From positions 1-13,949 of the forward strand of contig JBKBRC010000054.1 of the NCBI GenBank assembly GCA_046292345.1: 13,949 nt of DNA, written 5' to 3'. Below the pieces are notes generated by a model that saw only the letters and a program-made list of their open reading frames with translations, had not been told where the DNA came from and did not search any database. Position numbers and translations under genes: made by a program. Numbering within the stretch: position 1 is the stretch's first letter; every line of letters starts with the position of its first letter. Origin of the DNA: JBKBRC01 sp046292345 (GTDB lineage Bacteria > Bacteroidota > Rhodothermia > Rhodothermales > Rubricoccaceae). This document shows, piece by piece, positions 1 to 7,753 of this stretch.

Positions 1-119
1 CACCCGAGGCCGTCGCCGCGCGCTTCGCCGGCGCGCGCGACAGAGACGTGCGCGAGGTGCTCGACGCGCTGGCCGCGCTCGGCCTCGTCCGCGCCGAGGC
101 CGGCGCGCTTGTCGCCTAG
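1..119 (+). CDS. 3' end of an unidentified gene (winged-helix-like tail)
   Basis: This is an open frame entering from the left edge (first full codon at 3) and ending at TAG 117-119. Only about 38 residues are visible. They form an alanine- and arginine-rich helical tail in which a predicted helix (DVREVLDALAALGLV) is followed by a short strand-like end. That pattern resembles the recognition helix and wing of a winged-helix domain, and similar tails occur at the C-termini of some adenine-specific DNA methyltransferases and helicases. Codon use (G/C at nearly every third position) supports real coding. The product cannot be named from this fragment. It converges on the minus-strand tRNA that follows. 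Confidence 0.5.
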   Translation, partial: PEAVAARFAGARDRDVREVLDALAALGLVRAEAGALVA

Positions 120-123
120 CGCC

Positions 124-140
124 GGGCGCGGGCGGCGCCC
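124..140. terminator. Small GC hairpin between left gene and tRNA
   Basis: GGGCGC (124-129) and GCGCCC (135-140) form a 6-bp perfect stem with a 5-nt loop. It sits between the stop of the left gene (119) and the 3' end of the convergent tRNA (155). No T-tract follows on either strand, and in DNA this rich in G and C such stems also arise by chance. It is a weak candidate for a shared terminator. Confidence 0.22.
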
Positions 141-154
141 CGCCCCGGCGGCGG

Positions 155-227
155 TGGGCCTGGCAGGATTTGAACCCGCGACCAATCGATTATGAGTCGA
201 CTGCTCTGACCGCTGAGCTACAGGCCC
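155..227 (-). tRNA. tRNA with CAT anticodon (elongator Met or Ile2)
   Basis: Read on the minus strand, 73 nt fold into a full cloverleaf. The acceptor stem is GGGCCTG with CAGGCCC, followed by discriminator A. The D stem is GCTC/GAGC. The anticodon stem is GTCGA/TCGAT with a G-U closing pair and loop CTCATAA, giving anticodon CAT. The T stem is GCGGG/CCTGC with loop TTCAAAT. The first acceptor base pair is a normal G-C and the anticodon stem lacks three consecutive G-C pairs, so it is not the initiator tRNA. It is either elongator tRNA-Met or the tRNA-Ile2 whose CAT is converted to lysidine by TilS. The GACTCATAATCG and TTGGTCGC stretches look somewhat Ile2-like, but I cannot settle the isotype. 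The 3' CCA is not encoded; the next bases are CCG. Confidence 0.93.
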
Positions 228-234
228 GGTGGCG

Positions 235-242
235 GCAAGCTA
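235..242 (-). promoter_or_regulatory. Candidate -7 element for the tRNA
   Basis: On the minus strand TAGCTTGC lies 7 nt upstream of the first tRNA base. It matches the TAnnTT core of the Bacteroidota -7 element, and the spacing suits a transcript starting just before the tRNA. No TTG was found at the expected distance for a -33 element, so this rests on the short motif and its position. Confidence 0.3.
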
Positions 243-280
243 CGCCGGGCGCCCCGGGGCGGAACGGCGGGCGCACGCAA

Positions 281-340
281 ACGACAGGTATTTAAATTAA
301 TTAGGCGATACTTGACCTCGGCATCACTTTGTCGATACCA
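281..340 (+). promoter_or_regulatory. AT-rich promoter/operator island upstream of the Lrp gene
   Basis: The 16 bases at 289-304 are nearly all A/T (TATTTAAATTAATTAG), in sharp contrast with the very GC-rich surroundings. TTGACC follows at 312-317. GATACC lies 16 bp further on at 334-339, a poor -10 match at only three of six positions. Lrp/AsnC proteins bind AT-rich, imperfectly palindromic DNA and often control their own gene, so an autoregulatory operator and promoter for the gene starting at 389 is a reasonable inference. The minus-strand tRNA also starts from this spacer, so the island could influence both. Confidence 0.4.
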
Positions 341-388
341 TCTTCTCGCGAAGCCTGTCTTGCATGCCCCCCGGGGCCTCCCCGCTCG

Positions 389-877
389 ATGGACAAGATC
401 GACGCGACCGACGCGACCATCCTCCACCTGCTGCAGACCGATGGGCGCATCAAGCGCAAAGACATCGCCGAGGCCGTCGGGCTGTCGCTGCCCTCGGTCT
501 CCGACCGCATGCGCAAGCTCGAGGAGCGCGGCGTGATCACCGGCTACCACGCCGCGCTGGCGCCCAAGCGGCTCCACGTAGACATCACGGCGTTCGTGCG
601 CGTGCTCTCGAGCGGATCGGAGCACTATGCGGCGTTCGTCGCGGCCGTCACGGCGATGGACGAGGTGCAGGAGCTGCACTCGATCACGGGCGAGGGCTCG
701 CACATCCTCAAGATCCGCACGCGCAACACGACCACGCTCGAGCAGCTGCTGGCCCGCCTGCAGGCCCTACCCGGCGTGCGCGGCACGCGCACGAGCATCG
801 TGCTCTCGTCGCTCAAGGAGACGCGCTACCTGCCCGTCGAGCCGATGACGCTCCCCGATCCCGACGCGTCCGTCTGA
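389..877 (+). CDS. Lrp/AsnC family transcriptional regulator
   Basis: This 162-residue protein has the two-part Lrp/AsnC layout. The N-terminal helix-turn-helix domain (about residues 3-52) begins MDKIDATDATILHLLQ, with the recognition helix around LSLPSVSDRMRKLEERGVI. The C-terminal RAM/ligand-binding beta-alpha domain (about 65-140) contains SITGEGSHILKIRTRN, where amino acids usually bind and dimers assemble into octamers. Length and domain order are normal for the family. I chose ATG 389 because family members start with this DxxD helix; an in-frame TTG at 329 would add 20 unrelated residues. glnN follows 70 bp downstream in the same direction. The context suggests control of nitrogen or amino-acid metabolism, possibly of glnN itself, but the ligand and targets cannot be read from sequence. 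Confidence 0.9.
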   Translation: MDKIDATDATILHLLQTDGRIKRKDIAEAVGLSLPSVSDRMRKLEERGVITGYHAALAPKRLHVDITAFVRVLSSGSEHYAAFVAAVTAMDEVQELHSITGEGSHILKIRTRNTTTLEQLLARLQALPGVRGTRTSIVLSSLKETRYLPVEPMTLPDPDASV

Positions 878-947
878 CCACCCCATGCCATCGCCCGGCC
901 CGCCCCGACGGCGGCGCCCGAACCCTGCCCGCTCTACCCTGCCCACC

Positions 948-3058
<2,111 letters not shown>

Positions 3059-3158
3059 NNNNNNNNNNNNNNNNNNNNNNNNNNNNNNNNNNNNNNNNNN
3101 NNNNNNNNNNNNNNNNNNNNNNNNNNNNNNNNNNNNNNNNNNNNNNNNNNNNNNNNNN
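3059..3158. other. Assembly gap, 100 N
   Basis: Exactly 100 undetermined bases interrupt the 3' end of glnN. A run of exactly 100 is the usual placeholder for a gap of unknown size, so the true distance and reading frame across it are unknown. Any frame that appears to run from glnN through the N into the downstream region is an artefact. Exact tandem repeats directly follow, which probably explains why the assembly broke here. Confidence 0.98.
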
Positions 3159-3212
3159 TCGTCAAGTAAGGGCTCGTCGTCAAGTAAGGGCTCGTCGTCA
3201 AGTAAGGGCTCG
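3159..3212. repeat. 18-bp unit, three exact tandem copies, at the end of glnN
   Basis: TCGTCAAGTAAGGGCTCG occurs three times without a mismatch at 3159-3176, 3177-3194 and 3195-3212. The left copy abuts the gap, so more copies may lie inside it. Each unit contains GTC AAG TAA, readable as Val-Lys-stop; with a T before it the end would be Phe-Val-Lys-stop, which fits the kind of C-terminus GSIII proteins have. The repeat may therefore be a duplication of the glnN stop region. Confidence 0.9.
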
Positions 3213-3243
3213 CGCCACGGCCCCGGCCGGGGCAGACGGATCC

Positions 3244-3274
3244 GCGCCCGCGCCGAGGCATTCGGCGCGGGCGC
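3244..3274. terminator. Perfect 13-bp hairpin between converging glnN and RDD genes
   Basis: GCGCCCGCGCCGA (3244-3256) is the exact reverse complement of TCGGCGCGGGCGC (3262-3274), with a 5-nt loop GGCAT. It lies between the 3' ends of glnN (plus) and the RDD gene (minus, stop at 3299), where a bidirectional terminator is expected. Neither side has a T-tract, so it would be a terminator of the U-less kind, or only an RNA 3'-end stabiliser. Confidence 0.55.
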
Positions 3275-3298
3275 GAGCTCTCCGCTGCGGCGGCACGC

Positions 3299-3799
3299 CT
3301 ACTCGTCCGTCTCCAGGACGTGCGTGCCGGCGAGCTTGTCGCCAATGCGCCGCCCGTCCCGGTCCACGAGCACGAGCACGGCCTCGACGAGCCCGAGCAG
3401 GCCTGCCAGGGCGCCGAGAAAGCCGCCGAAGATGGCCCCGAGCCCCCCGCCGAGCAGCGCGCCAAGGCCGGAGAAGAGCGAGCCGAGCACGAGCGGCCAG
3501 TTGCGGCGGATGGACGTCTCGAGGTCCATCGGGCGGCCGTCCAGGCGCACCGGGCGCAGCTTCATGGCCCGTTTGCCGACCGAGCGGCCGTCCAGGTTGC
3601 CCAGCGGCAAGCCGTCGCGCGTGAGCATGTACGCCGCGCCAAGGAGCGTGCCCAGCCCTCCGGCGCGCGTACCCATGAACGCGAACACGAACGTGAGCGC
3701 GACGACGACGAGCGCGTCGATCACAAGGGCGAGGAAGCGCTTGAGCAGGTCGGCCCTGGCGGCCACGGAGGGGACGGAGGGCGAGGCGAGGGGGTCCAT
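3299..3799 (-). CDS. RDD family integral membrane protein
   Basis: This 166-residue protein carries the landmarks of the RDD family, named after conserved Arg and Asp residues. RFLALVIDAL (21-30) holds the first Arg and Asp at the start of a hydrophobic segment (about 22-43). GRSVGKRAMKL (71-81) is the conserved loop, RRNWPLVLGSL (98-108) enters the next segment, and DRDGRRIGDKLAGTHVL (146-162) is the typical ending. Between them lies an unusually glycine-rich hydrophobic stretch (about 108-145). I predict three to four membrane segments. The family's function is poorly known; some members have been linked to ion transport. The start at ATG 3799 gives a normal N-terminus before the first helix. 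Upstream are short tandem repeats, and the CBS gene ends 292 bp away, so the two are probably separate units. Confidence 0.85.
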   Translation of the reverse strand: MDPLASPSVPSVAARADLLKRFLALVIDALVVVALTFVFAFMGTRAGGLGTLLGAAYMLTRDGLPLGNLDGRSVGKRAMKLRPVRLDGRPMDLETSIRRNWPLVLGSLFSGLGALLGGGLGAIFGGFLGALAGLLGLVEAVLVLVDRDGRRIGDKLAGTHVLETDE

Positions 3800-3837
3800 G
3801 GTGATGCGGGCGAGGGTCTTCAGGCTCTGCGCGCGCA

Positions 3838-3876
3838 GCCTGCCCGTGCGGCCTGCACGCGCGGCCTGCCCGCGGA
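3838..3876. repeat. 13-bp imperfect tandem repeat, three copies
   Basis: Units GCCTGCCCGTGCG (3838-3850), GCCTGCACGCGCG (3851-3863) and GCCTGCCCGCGGA (3864-3876) follow each other directly with a few substitutions. They lie just upstream of the RDD gene (start 3799) and lead straight into the 21-bp repeat. The unit is so GC-rich that slippage of simple sequence is a likely origin. Confidence 0.65.
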
Positions 3877-3916
3877 GGGATGGATATCTTGGTGAGAGGG
3901 ATGGATATCCTGGTGA
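3875..3916. repeat. 21-bp direct repeat, two copies, upstream of the RDD gene
   Basis: Two adjacent 21-bp units (3875-3895 and 3896-3916) differ at one base: GATATCTTGG in the first, GATATCCTGG in the second. A degenerate third start, GGGATACC, follows at 3917-3924. The second copy contains the palindrome GGATATCC. The period equals two DNA helical turns and the repeat lies 76-117 bp upstream of the RDD start. It could be a pair of protein-binding sites; equally it may be another local tandem duplication. Confidence 0.7.
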
Positions 3917-3980
3917 GGGATACCATGGTCACGCAGAGGCCCACCGCAGCCCATCACGCCGGCGCGGGATCAGGCCCGGC

Positions 3981-4061
3981 GTTGCATCCCGAGGATGCCC
4001 GGCGTTGCATCCCGAGGATGCCCGGCGTGCATCCCGAGGATGCCCGGCGTTGCATCCCGAG
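3981..4061. repeat. 23-bp tandem repeat with internal hairpins, 3.6 copies
   Basis: Full units occupy 3981-4003 and 4004-4026 (identical) and 4027-4048 (one T missing), with a partial copy at 4049-4061. Each full unit contains GCATCC-CGA-GGATGC, a 6-bp stem with a 3-nt loop. The GGATGC of one unit can also pair with the GCATCC of the next, so two alternative hairpin sets are possible. The array starts 31 bp beyond the stop of the CBS gene (minus strand), and so would fall in its 3' untranslated region. No spacer separates the copies. Confidence 0.88.
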
Positions 4062-4091
4062 CGCACGGCATCGCCGCCCGGCCGGGTGGGG

Positions 4092-4535
4092 TCAGCCGGG
4101 ATATCCTCCGGAGACGAAGCGGTGCAGGCTCTCGGCGTCGGCGCGCGCCGCGTCGGCGAGGGCGCGCACGCAGTCGCCGATGGAGATCACGCCTACGAGG
4201 CGCCCCGCCTCTAGCACCGGCAGGTGGCGGATGCGGTGATCGGTCATGAGCGCGAGGCACCGCTCGACGGTTTCTTGCGGGCCGATCGTGACCAGGCGTG
4301 TCGTCATGACGTCGCGGAGCACGGTCTCGCGCGAGGTGCGCCCCTCGAGGGCGATGCGCCGGAGGTAGTCGCGCTCGGTGAAGATGCCCGCCAGGGCGTC
4401 GCCCTCGAGTACGACGATGGCGCCGACGTTGTGCTCGACCATGCGGGCAATGGCCGCATAGACCGTTTCGTCCGGCGAGGCCGCGACGATGCGGCCGCCC
4501 TTGTGCGCGAGCAGCGTGGCAACGGAGACAGGCAT
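4092..4535 (-). CDS. Two-CBS-domain protein
   Basis: This 147-residue cytoplasmic protein consists almost wholly of a CBS pair (Bateman module). The first CBS repeat (about 14-65) contains PDETVYAAIARMVEHNVGAI and ends in GIFTERDYLRRI. The second (about 77-130) contains VMTTRLVTIGPQETVERCLALM and RHLPVLEAGRLVGVISIGD. Such modules bind adenine nucleotides (AMP, ATP, SAM or NAD) and act as sensors. The short tail SLHRFVSGGYPG, ending in a GGYPG motif, is typical of stand-alone two-CBS proteins related to hypoxic response protein 1. I chose ATG 4535 because the start at 4652 would add 39 residues of non-domain sequence. It is transcribed divergently from the secreted protein gene on its right. 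The effector target is unknown. Confidence 0.88.
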   Translation of the reverse strand: MPVSVATLLAHKGGRIVAASPDETVYAAIARMVEHNVGAIVVLEGDALAGIFTERDYLRRIALEGRTSRETVLRDVMTTRLVTIGPQETVERCLALMTDHRIRHLPVLEAGRLVGVISIGDCVRALADAARADAESLHRFVSGGYPG

Positions 4536-4552
4536 GGGAGGCACCGGCTGGT

Positions 4553-4560
4553 GAAACGTA
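4553..4560 (-). promoter_or_regulatory. Candidate -7 element for the CBS gene
   Basis: TACGTTTC on the minus strand matches TAnnTTTG at seven of eight positions and lies 17 nt upstream of ATG 4535, which would give a very short leader. No TTG -33 element is visible at the expected distance. Confidence 0.3.
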
Positions 4561-4662
4561 GCGCGTAGCATACGGCACAGGCCCGGCCTGACATGTCCCT
4601 GTGCGCAACCCGCGAGCGTGTCGCACGGCGTCGCCGGCGTCCCGACGGGCAAGCGCGCACCG

Positions 4663-4670
4663 TACTTTCG
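4663..4670 (+). promoter_or_regulatory. Candidate -7 element for the TPR/binding-protein gene
   Basis: TACTTTCG matches TAnnTTTG at seven of eight positions and is followed 30 nt later by the first of three repeated ATG codons. An analogous TATTTTCG lies upstream of the SDR gene at 12875-12882. No clear -33 partner was found. Confidence 0.33.
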
Positions 4671-4692
4671 CGCCAGCCCTCTCTCGCCTCCG

Positions 4693-4746
4693 CGCTCCGA
4701 TGCCCTTCCGCGCTCCGATGCCCTTCCGCGCTCCGATGCCCTTCCG
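4693..4746 (+). repeat. 18-bp tandem triplication carrying the start codon
   Basis: CGCTCCGATGCCCTTCCG occurs three times exactly (4693-4710, 4711-4728, 4729-4746). Each copy holds an ATG (4700, 4718, 4736), and since 18 bp is six codons all three are in frame with the downstream gene. Starting at the first adds MPFRAPMPFRAP before the signal peptide. A change in copy number would alter the number of potential start sites and the leader length without shifting the frame. Confidence 0.93.
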
Positions 4747-6139
4747 CCCCCTGGCGCTGCTCGCGCTGCTCGCGGCGACGGCGGCGCTGCCCGCCGCGTT
4801 CGCGCAGCCCGCCACCGCCACGCTCGTCCCGGCGGCTGAGAACGCCTTCACCGACGGCCTGGCCGCCTACGAGGCCGGCCGCTTCGAGGACGCGTACCGC
4901 CTCTTCAACCAGTCCGCGACGGGCTACGCCTTCCACACCCGCACGACGGCGGCCCTGCTGATGGCCGCCAAGGCGGCCTACGCCGCGGGTGAGCTCGAGC
5001 GCGCCGAGACGGCCGCCGCGACGCTCGTGCAGACCTACCCTGGCAGCCGCTACGCGCCCGAGGCCGAGCGCGTGCGCGCGCTCGCCCGCGAGGCCGAGGG
5101 GCGCATCGCCGTGCCGTTCGAGCTCGGCGTCGTGCTGCCGGCTGCGGGCGAGGCGGCCTACATCGGGCAGGCGCTCTTCAACGGCATCCGCATCGCCGTA
5201 GACGAGCACAACGCGACGCGCCCCCGCCGGCCGGTGCGCATGATCTACCGCGACTCGCGCGCGACGGCCGAGGGCGCGCGCAGCGCCCTCGCCGCCGCCG
5301 CCGACGCCGGCGCGCGGGCCGCCATCGGGCCGCTCTTCAGCGACGGCGCCATTGCCGCGGCGACCGTCGCCGAGGCGCGGCAGGTTGTCCTGCTCGCGCC
5401 GCTCGCCACCGAGGAGGCCGTTACCGAGGGCCGGCGCTACGTCTTTCAGGCCAACCCCACCTTCCCGATGCGCGGCCGCGCGATGGCGCGCTACGCTGCG
5501 GGCACGCTCGGCCTGCGCGACGTCGGCGTCGTCGCGCAGACGGGCACGATGGGCACCGCCATGGCCGACGCCTTCGCGGCCGAGGCGCAGCGCCTCGGCG
5601 CGCGCGTCGTGTTCAACCAGCGCCTCGCCAACGCTCGCGAGTGGGGCCAGCTCGAGCGCGTCGTCGGCGCGCAGCGCCTGGGCAGCGCCACAGCCGTCTA
5701 CCTGCCCGTCACGGGCAACGAGGCGCCCGAGCTCGCCGCCGAGGCGCTCCGCAGCCTCGAGTCTCTGCCGCGCCCGCCGCGCCCGCTCGGCAACACCGAG
5801 TGGGAAGACCTCTCGGGCTCGCGCCAGCGCGCCAGCCGCCTCGGGGCCCTCTTCACGTCGGACTTCTTCGTCGTACCCGGCGCGACCGATGCCTTCGGGC
5901 GGCGCTACAGCCAGCTCTCCGGGCTCGGGCCAGACCGCATCGCGCTCATGGGCTACGACCTCGCGCGCTTCCTGATCAGCCAGATCGACGGGCCGGTTGA
6001 GTCGCCGCTGGCCGACCGCCTGCGCAGCGCACCGCGCTTCGAGGGCCTGGCGCACCGCTTCGCGTTCGCCGGCGGGCAGGTCAACGAGGCCGTCTTCGTG
6101 CTCGGCTTCCGCGGCGACCGCGCGATCCTCGTCGAGTGA
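4736..6139 (+). CDS. Secreted TPR plus periplasmic-binding-fold protein (LpoA-like layout)
   Basis: The 467-residue product starts with a clear Sec signal peptide: MPFR, then a hydrophobic core, then AFA-Q with cleavage predicted near residue 23. Residues about 35-118 look like two TPR-type helix pairs (FTDGLAAYEAGRFEDAYRLF and AKAAYAAGELERAETAAATL, ending YPGSRYAPEAERV). From about 127 a type 1 periplasmic-binding fold begins (FELGVVLPAAGEAAYIGQ) and runs to the end, as in Leu/Ile/Val-type substrate-binding proteins. TPR followed by this fold is the arrangement of LpoA, the lipoprotein that activates PBP1A in peptidoglycan synthesis. Here there is no lipobox, so it would be free in the periplasm. 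No permease or ATPase gene adjoins it, which argues against a simple transporter component. BamD follows 154 bp later. ATG 4736 gives the tidiest signal peptide; ATGs at 4700 and 4718 are equally in frame. Confidence 0.82.
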   Translation: MPFRPLALLALLAATAALPAAFAQPATATLVPAAENAFTDGLAAYEAGRFEDAYRLFNQSATGYAFHTRTTAALLMAAKAAYAAGELERAETAAATLVQTYPGSRYAPEAERVRALAREAEGRIAVPFELGVVLPAAGEAAYIGQALFNGIRIAVDEHNATRPRRPVRMIYRDSRATAEGARSALAAAADAGARAAIGPLFSDGAIAAATVAEARQVVLLAPLATEEAVTEGRRYVFQANPTFPMRGRAMARYAAGTLGLRDVGVVAQTGTMGTAMADAFAAEAQRLGARVVFNQRLANAREWGQLERVVGAQRLGSATAVYLPVTGNEAPELAAEALRSLESLPRPPRPLGNTEWEDLSGSRQRASRLGALFTSDFFVVPGATDAFGRRYSQLSGLGPDRIALMGYDLARFLISQIDGPVESPLADRLRSAPRFEGLAHRFAFAGGQVNEAVFVLGFRGDRAILVE

Positions 6140-6293
6140 CCCGGGCGTCCGGCCTTGAATACCCGGCCGATTCCGCATCGCACGCGCCGCACGCGCCGCG
6201 CGTCGTGGTAACCTGTGCGGCAATAAGCCCTCCGAGGCGCCGTTCCGCCCTGCGCCGCCCGGCCTCCCGTCGCCTCGCTTTCTCTAGCCCCGT
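6140..6293 (+). promoter_or_regulatory. Spacer upstream of bamD, possible promoter
   Basis: This 154-bp spacer holds a 9-bp tandem pair CACGCGCCG at 6181-6198. TAACCTGT at 6209-6216 lies 77 nt before ATG 6294 and resembles the TAnnTT-type element only loosely (C at the fifth position). I see no hairpin with a T-tract after the upstream stop, so read-through from the upstream gene is possible. Confidence 0.25.
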
Positions 6294-7127
6294 ATGACTG
6301 CCCGCCTTGCCGGCCTGCTCGCGCTCGCGCTGCTCGCTCCCCTGTTTGCCGCCTGCAGCGGCCCCGGCAACACGATCGGCTCAGCCGAAGAGGCGTTCGC
6401 GCGCGGGCAGGAGGCCTTCGAGCGCCGCCGCTTCGACACGGCCGCGCAGCACTTCCGCACCGCGCTGGACTTCGGGCGTACGACAGAGCTCGCCGTCGAG
6501 GCGCAGTTCATGCTTGCGCGCGCGCACTTCGAGAACCGCGAGTTCCTGATCGCGGCCAACGAGTACACGCGCTTCCTGGACTTCTACCGCAACAACCCGC
6601 GCGCCGAGGAGGCCGCCTTCGAGCGTATCCGCGCCTACTACCGCCTCAGCCCGCCGTTCGAGCTCGACCAGACCGACACCGAGCAGGCGCTCGTCCACAT
6701 CCGGCAGTTCCTCCAGCAGTACCCGCAGAGCCCGCGCGTGCCCGAGCTCGTCGCGATGCAGGAGGAGCTGCGCGAGAAGCTGGCCCGCAAGCAGTTCGAG
6801 GCCGGGCGCCTCTACGAGCGCCGCCGCTTCTTCGAGGCGGCCGTGATCACCTACCGCGGCGTGCTGACGGACTACCCCACGTCGGCCTTCGCCGACGACG
6901 CGCAGCTGGGCATGCTCCGCGCGCAGGTCGGCTTCGCCGAGGCGAGCATCCCGGCGCGGCAGGCCGAGCGCTTCCGCGAGGCGCTCGCCTTCTACGACCG
7001 CTTCACGCAGCTCTTCCCGCAGAGCCCCCTCGCCCGCGAGGCCGAGGCGCTCTACGACCGCGCCTTCCGCGGGCTGCGCGCGGCCGAGGCCGCCGAGGCG
7101 TCAGCGCCCGTCGCCTCCGGCCGCTGA
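6294..7127 (+). CDS. bamD: BamD-like outer-membrane assembly lipoprotein
   Basis: The 277-residue product has a lipoprotein signal peptide (MTARLAGLLALALLAPLFAA followed by Cys21). Its lipobox FAAC has Phe instead of the common Leu at -3. Mature TPR-like repeats follow: SAEEAFARGQEAFERRRFDTAAQHF, then TELAVEAQFMLARAHFENREFLIAANEYTRF, then the segment with TEQALVHIRQFLQQYPQSPRVPEL, and AGRLYERRRFFEAAVITYRGVL with DYPTSAFADDA near the end. This is the BamD/YfiO/ComL pattern, the periplasmic partner of BamA that helps insert beta-barrel proteins in the outer membrane. The length is near the family norm of about 240-280. The stop overlaps nothing, and nadD begins 2 nt later, so the two are probably co-transcribed. 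Its presence implies a didermic cell. The start is the only ATG giving a signal peptide. Confidence 0.92.
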   Translation: MTARLAGLLALALLAPLFAACSGPGNTIGSAEEAFARGQEAFERRRFDTAAQHFRTALDFGRTTELAVEAQFMLARAHFENREFLIAANEYTRFLDFYRNNPRAEEAAFERIRAYYRLSPPFELDQTDTEQALVHIRQFLQQYPQSPRVPELVAMQEELREKLARKQFEAGRLYERRRFFEAAVITYRGVLTDYPTSAFADDAQLGMLRAQVGFAEASIPARQAERFREALAFYDRFTQLFPQSPLAREAEALYDRAFRGLRAAEAAEASAPVASGR

Positions 7128-7129
7128 CC

Positions 7130-7753
7130 GTGCGCCTGGGCGTCTTCGGCGGCTCGTTCAACCCGCCCCACGTGGCGCACCTGGCTGTGGCCGAAGCCGC
7201 GGCCGAGGCCGCCCGCCTCGAGCGCGTGCTCTGGGTGCCCGCGGCCACGCCGCCGCACAAGCAGCGCACGGCCGCGCTCGCCCCGGCCCGGCACCGCCTC
7301 GCCATGACGCGCCTGGCCGTGGCCGGCAACCCGCGCTTCGCCGTCTCGGATCTCGAGGTCGCCCGCGCGGGCATCTCCTACACCGTGGACACGCTGCGCG
7401 CGCTAGCAGCGGCGCACCCGGAGGCCACGCTCGCCCTCCTCCTCGGGGGCGACAGCCTGGCCGCGTTCCTGTCGTGGCGCGAGCCGGAGGCGATCGCGCA
7501 CCTGGCGGAGCTCGTCGTTTACGCGCGCCCGGGCAGCGCGGCCGAGCCCCCGCCGGGCCTGCCGGCGCACGCGCGCCTGGTGCGCGTCGGGGCGCCGGCG
7601 CTCGACGTCTCGAGCACAGCGCTGCGCGCGCGCCTGGCCGCCGGGAAGACCGTGCGCTACCTCGTGCCGGACGCCGTGCGGGCCTACATCGCCGAGCACG
7701 GCCTCTACGGCACCGCCCCCCGGAGCGCCGGCCCTCCGCGCCACCACCCGTGA
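7130..7753 (+). CDS. nadD: Nicotinate-nucleotide adenylyltransferase
   Basis: NadD joins nicotinate mononucleotide and ATP to form deamido-NAD, a late step of NAD synthesis. The 207-residue protein opens with the nucleotidyltransferase signature GVFGGSFNPPHVAH (residues 4-17). Here the second His motif reads HVAH, where most members have HxGH. LWVPAATPPHKQ (about 34-45) is the family's substrate-binding loop, and LLLGGDSLAAFLSWREPEAI is the central signature. DVSSTALRARLAAG, with the SST triplet at 161-163, is the ATP-binding ISSTxIR equivalent, and VRYLVPDAVRAYIAEHGLY closes the domain. The start is GTG 7130, 2 nt after the bamD stop and directly at the conserved N-terminus, which implies translational coupling. 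Some 12 proline- and arginine-rich residues extend past the usual end. Confidence 0.95.
   Translation: MRLGVFGGSFNPPHVAHLAVAEAAAEAARLERVLWVPAATPPHKQRTAALAPARHRLAMTRLAVAGNPRFAVSDLEVARAGISYTVDTLRALAAAHPEATLALLLGGDSLAAFLSWREPEAIAHLAELVVYARPGSAAEPPPGLPAHARLVRVGAPALDVSSTALRARLAAGKTVRYLVPDAVRAYIAEHGLYGTAPRSAGPPRHHP

Noticed and set aside
329..388. TTG start at 329 for the Lrp gene
   Set aside because: The extra 20 residues (Cys- and Pro-containing) do not fit the family N-terminus, and the candidate promoter would overlap the coding region. ATG 389 gives the standard start.
3981..4061. 23-bp repeats considered as a CRISPR array
   Set aside because: Copies are contiguous with no unique spacers, and no cas genes are nearby.
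3159..4214. Apparent continuation of the glnN frame through the N run to 4214
   Set aside because: The gap length is a placeholder, so the frame across it is meaningless. The translation after the gap is Ser/Arg/Pro-rich and antisense to the RDD gene.
4536..4652. Longer version of the CBS protein starting at ATG 4652
   Set aside because: The additional 39 residues contain no part of the domain and run through the candidate promoter; the ATG at 4535 gives the normal length.
4304..6223. A 639-codon minus-strand frame opposite the TPR/binding-protein gene
   Set aside because: Its composition is that of an antisense shadow, and it ends inside the CBS gene in a different frame. No domain is recognisable.
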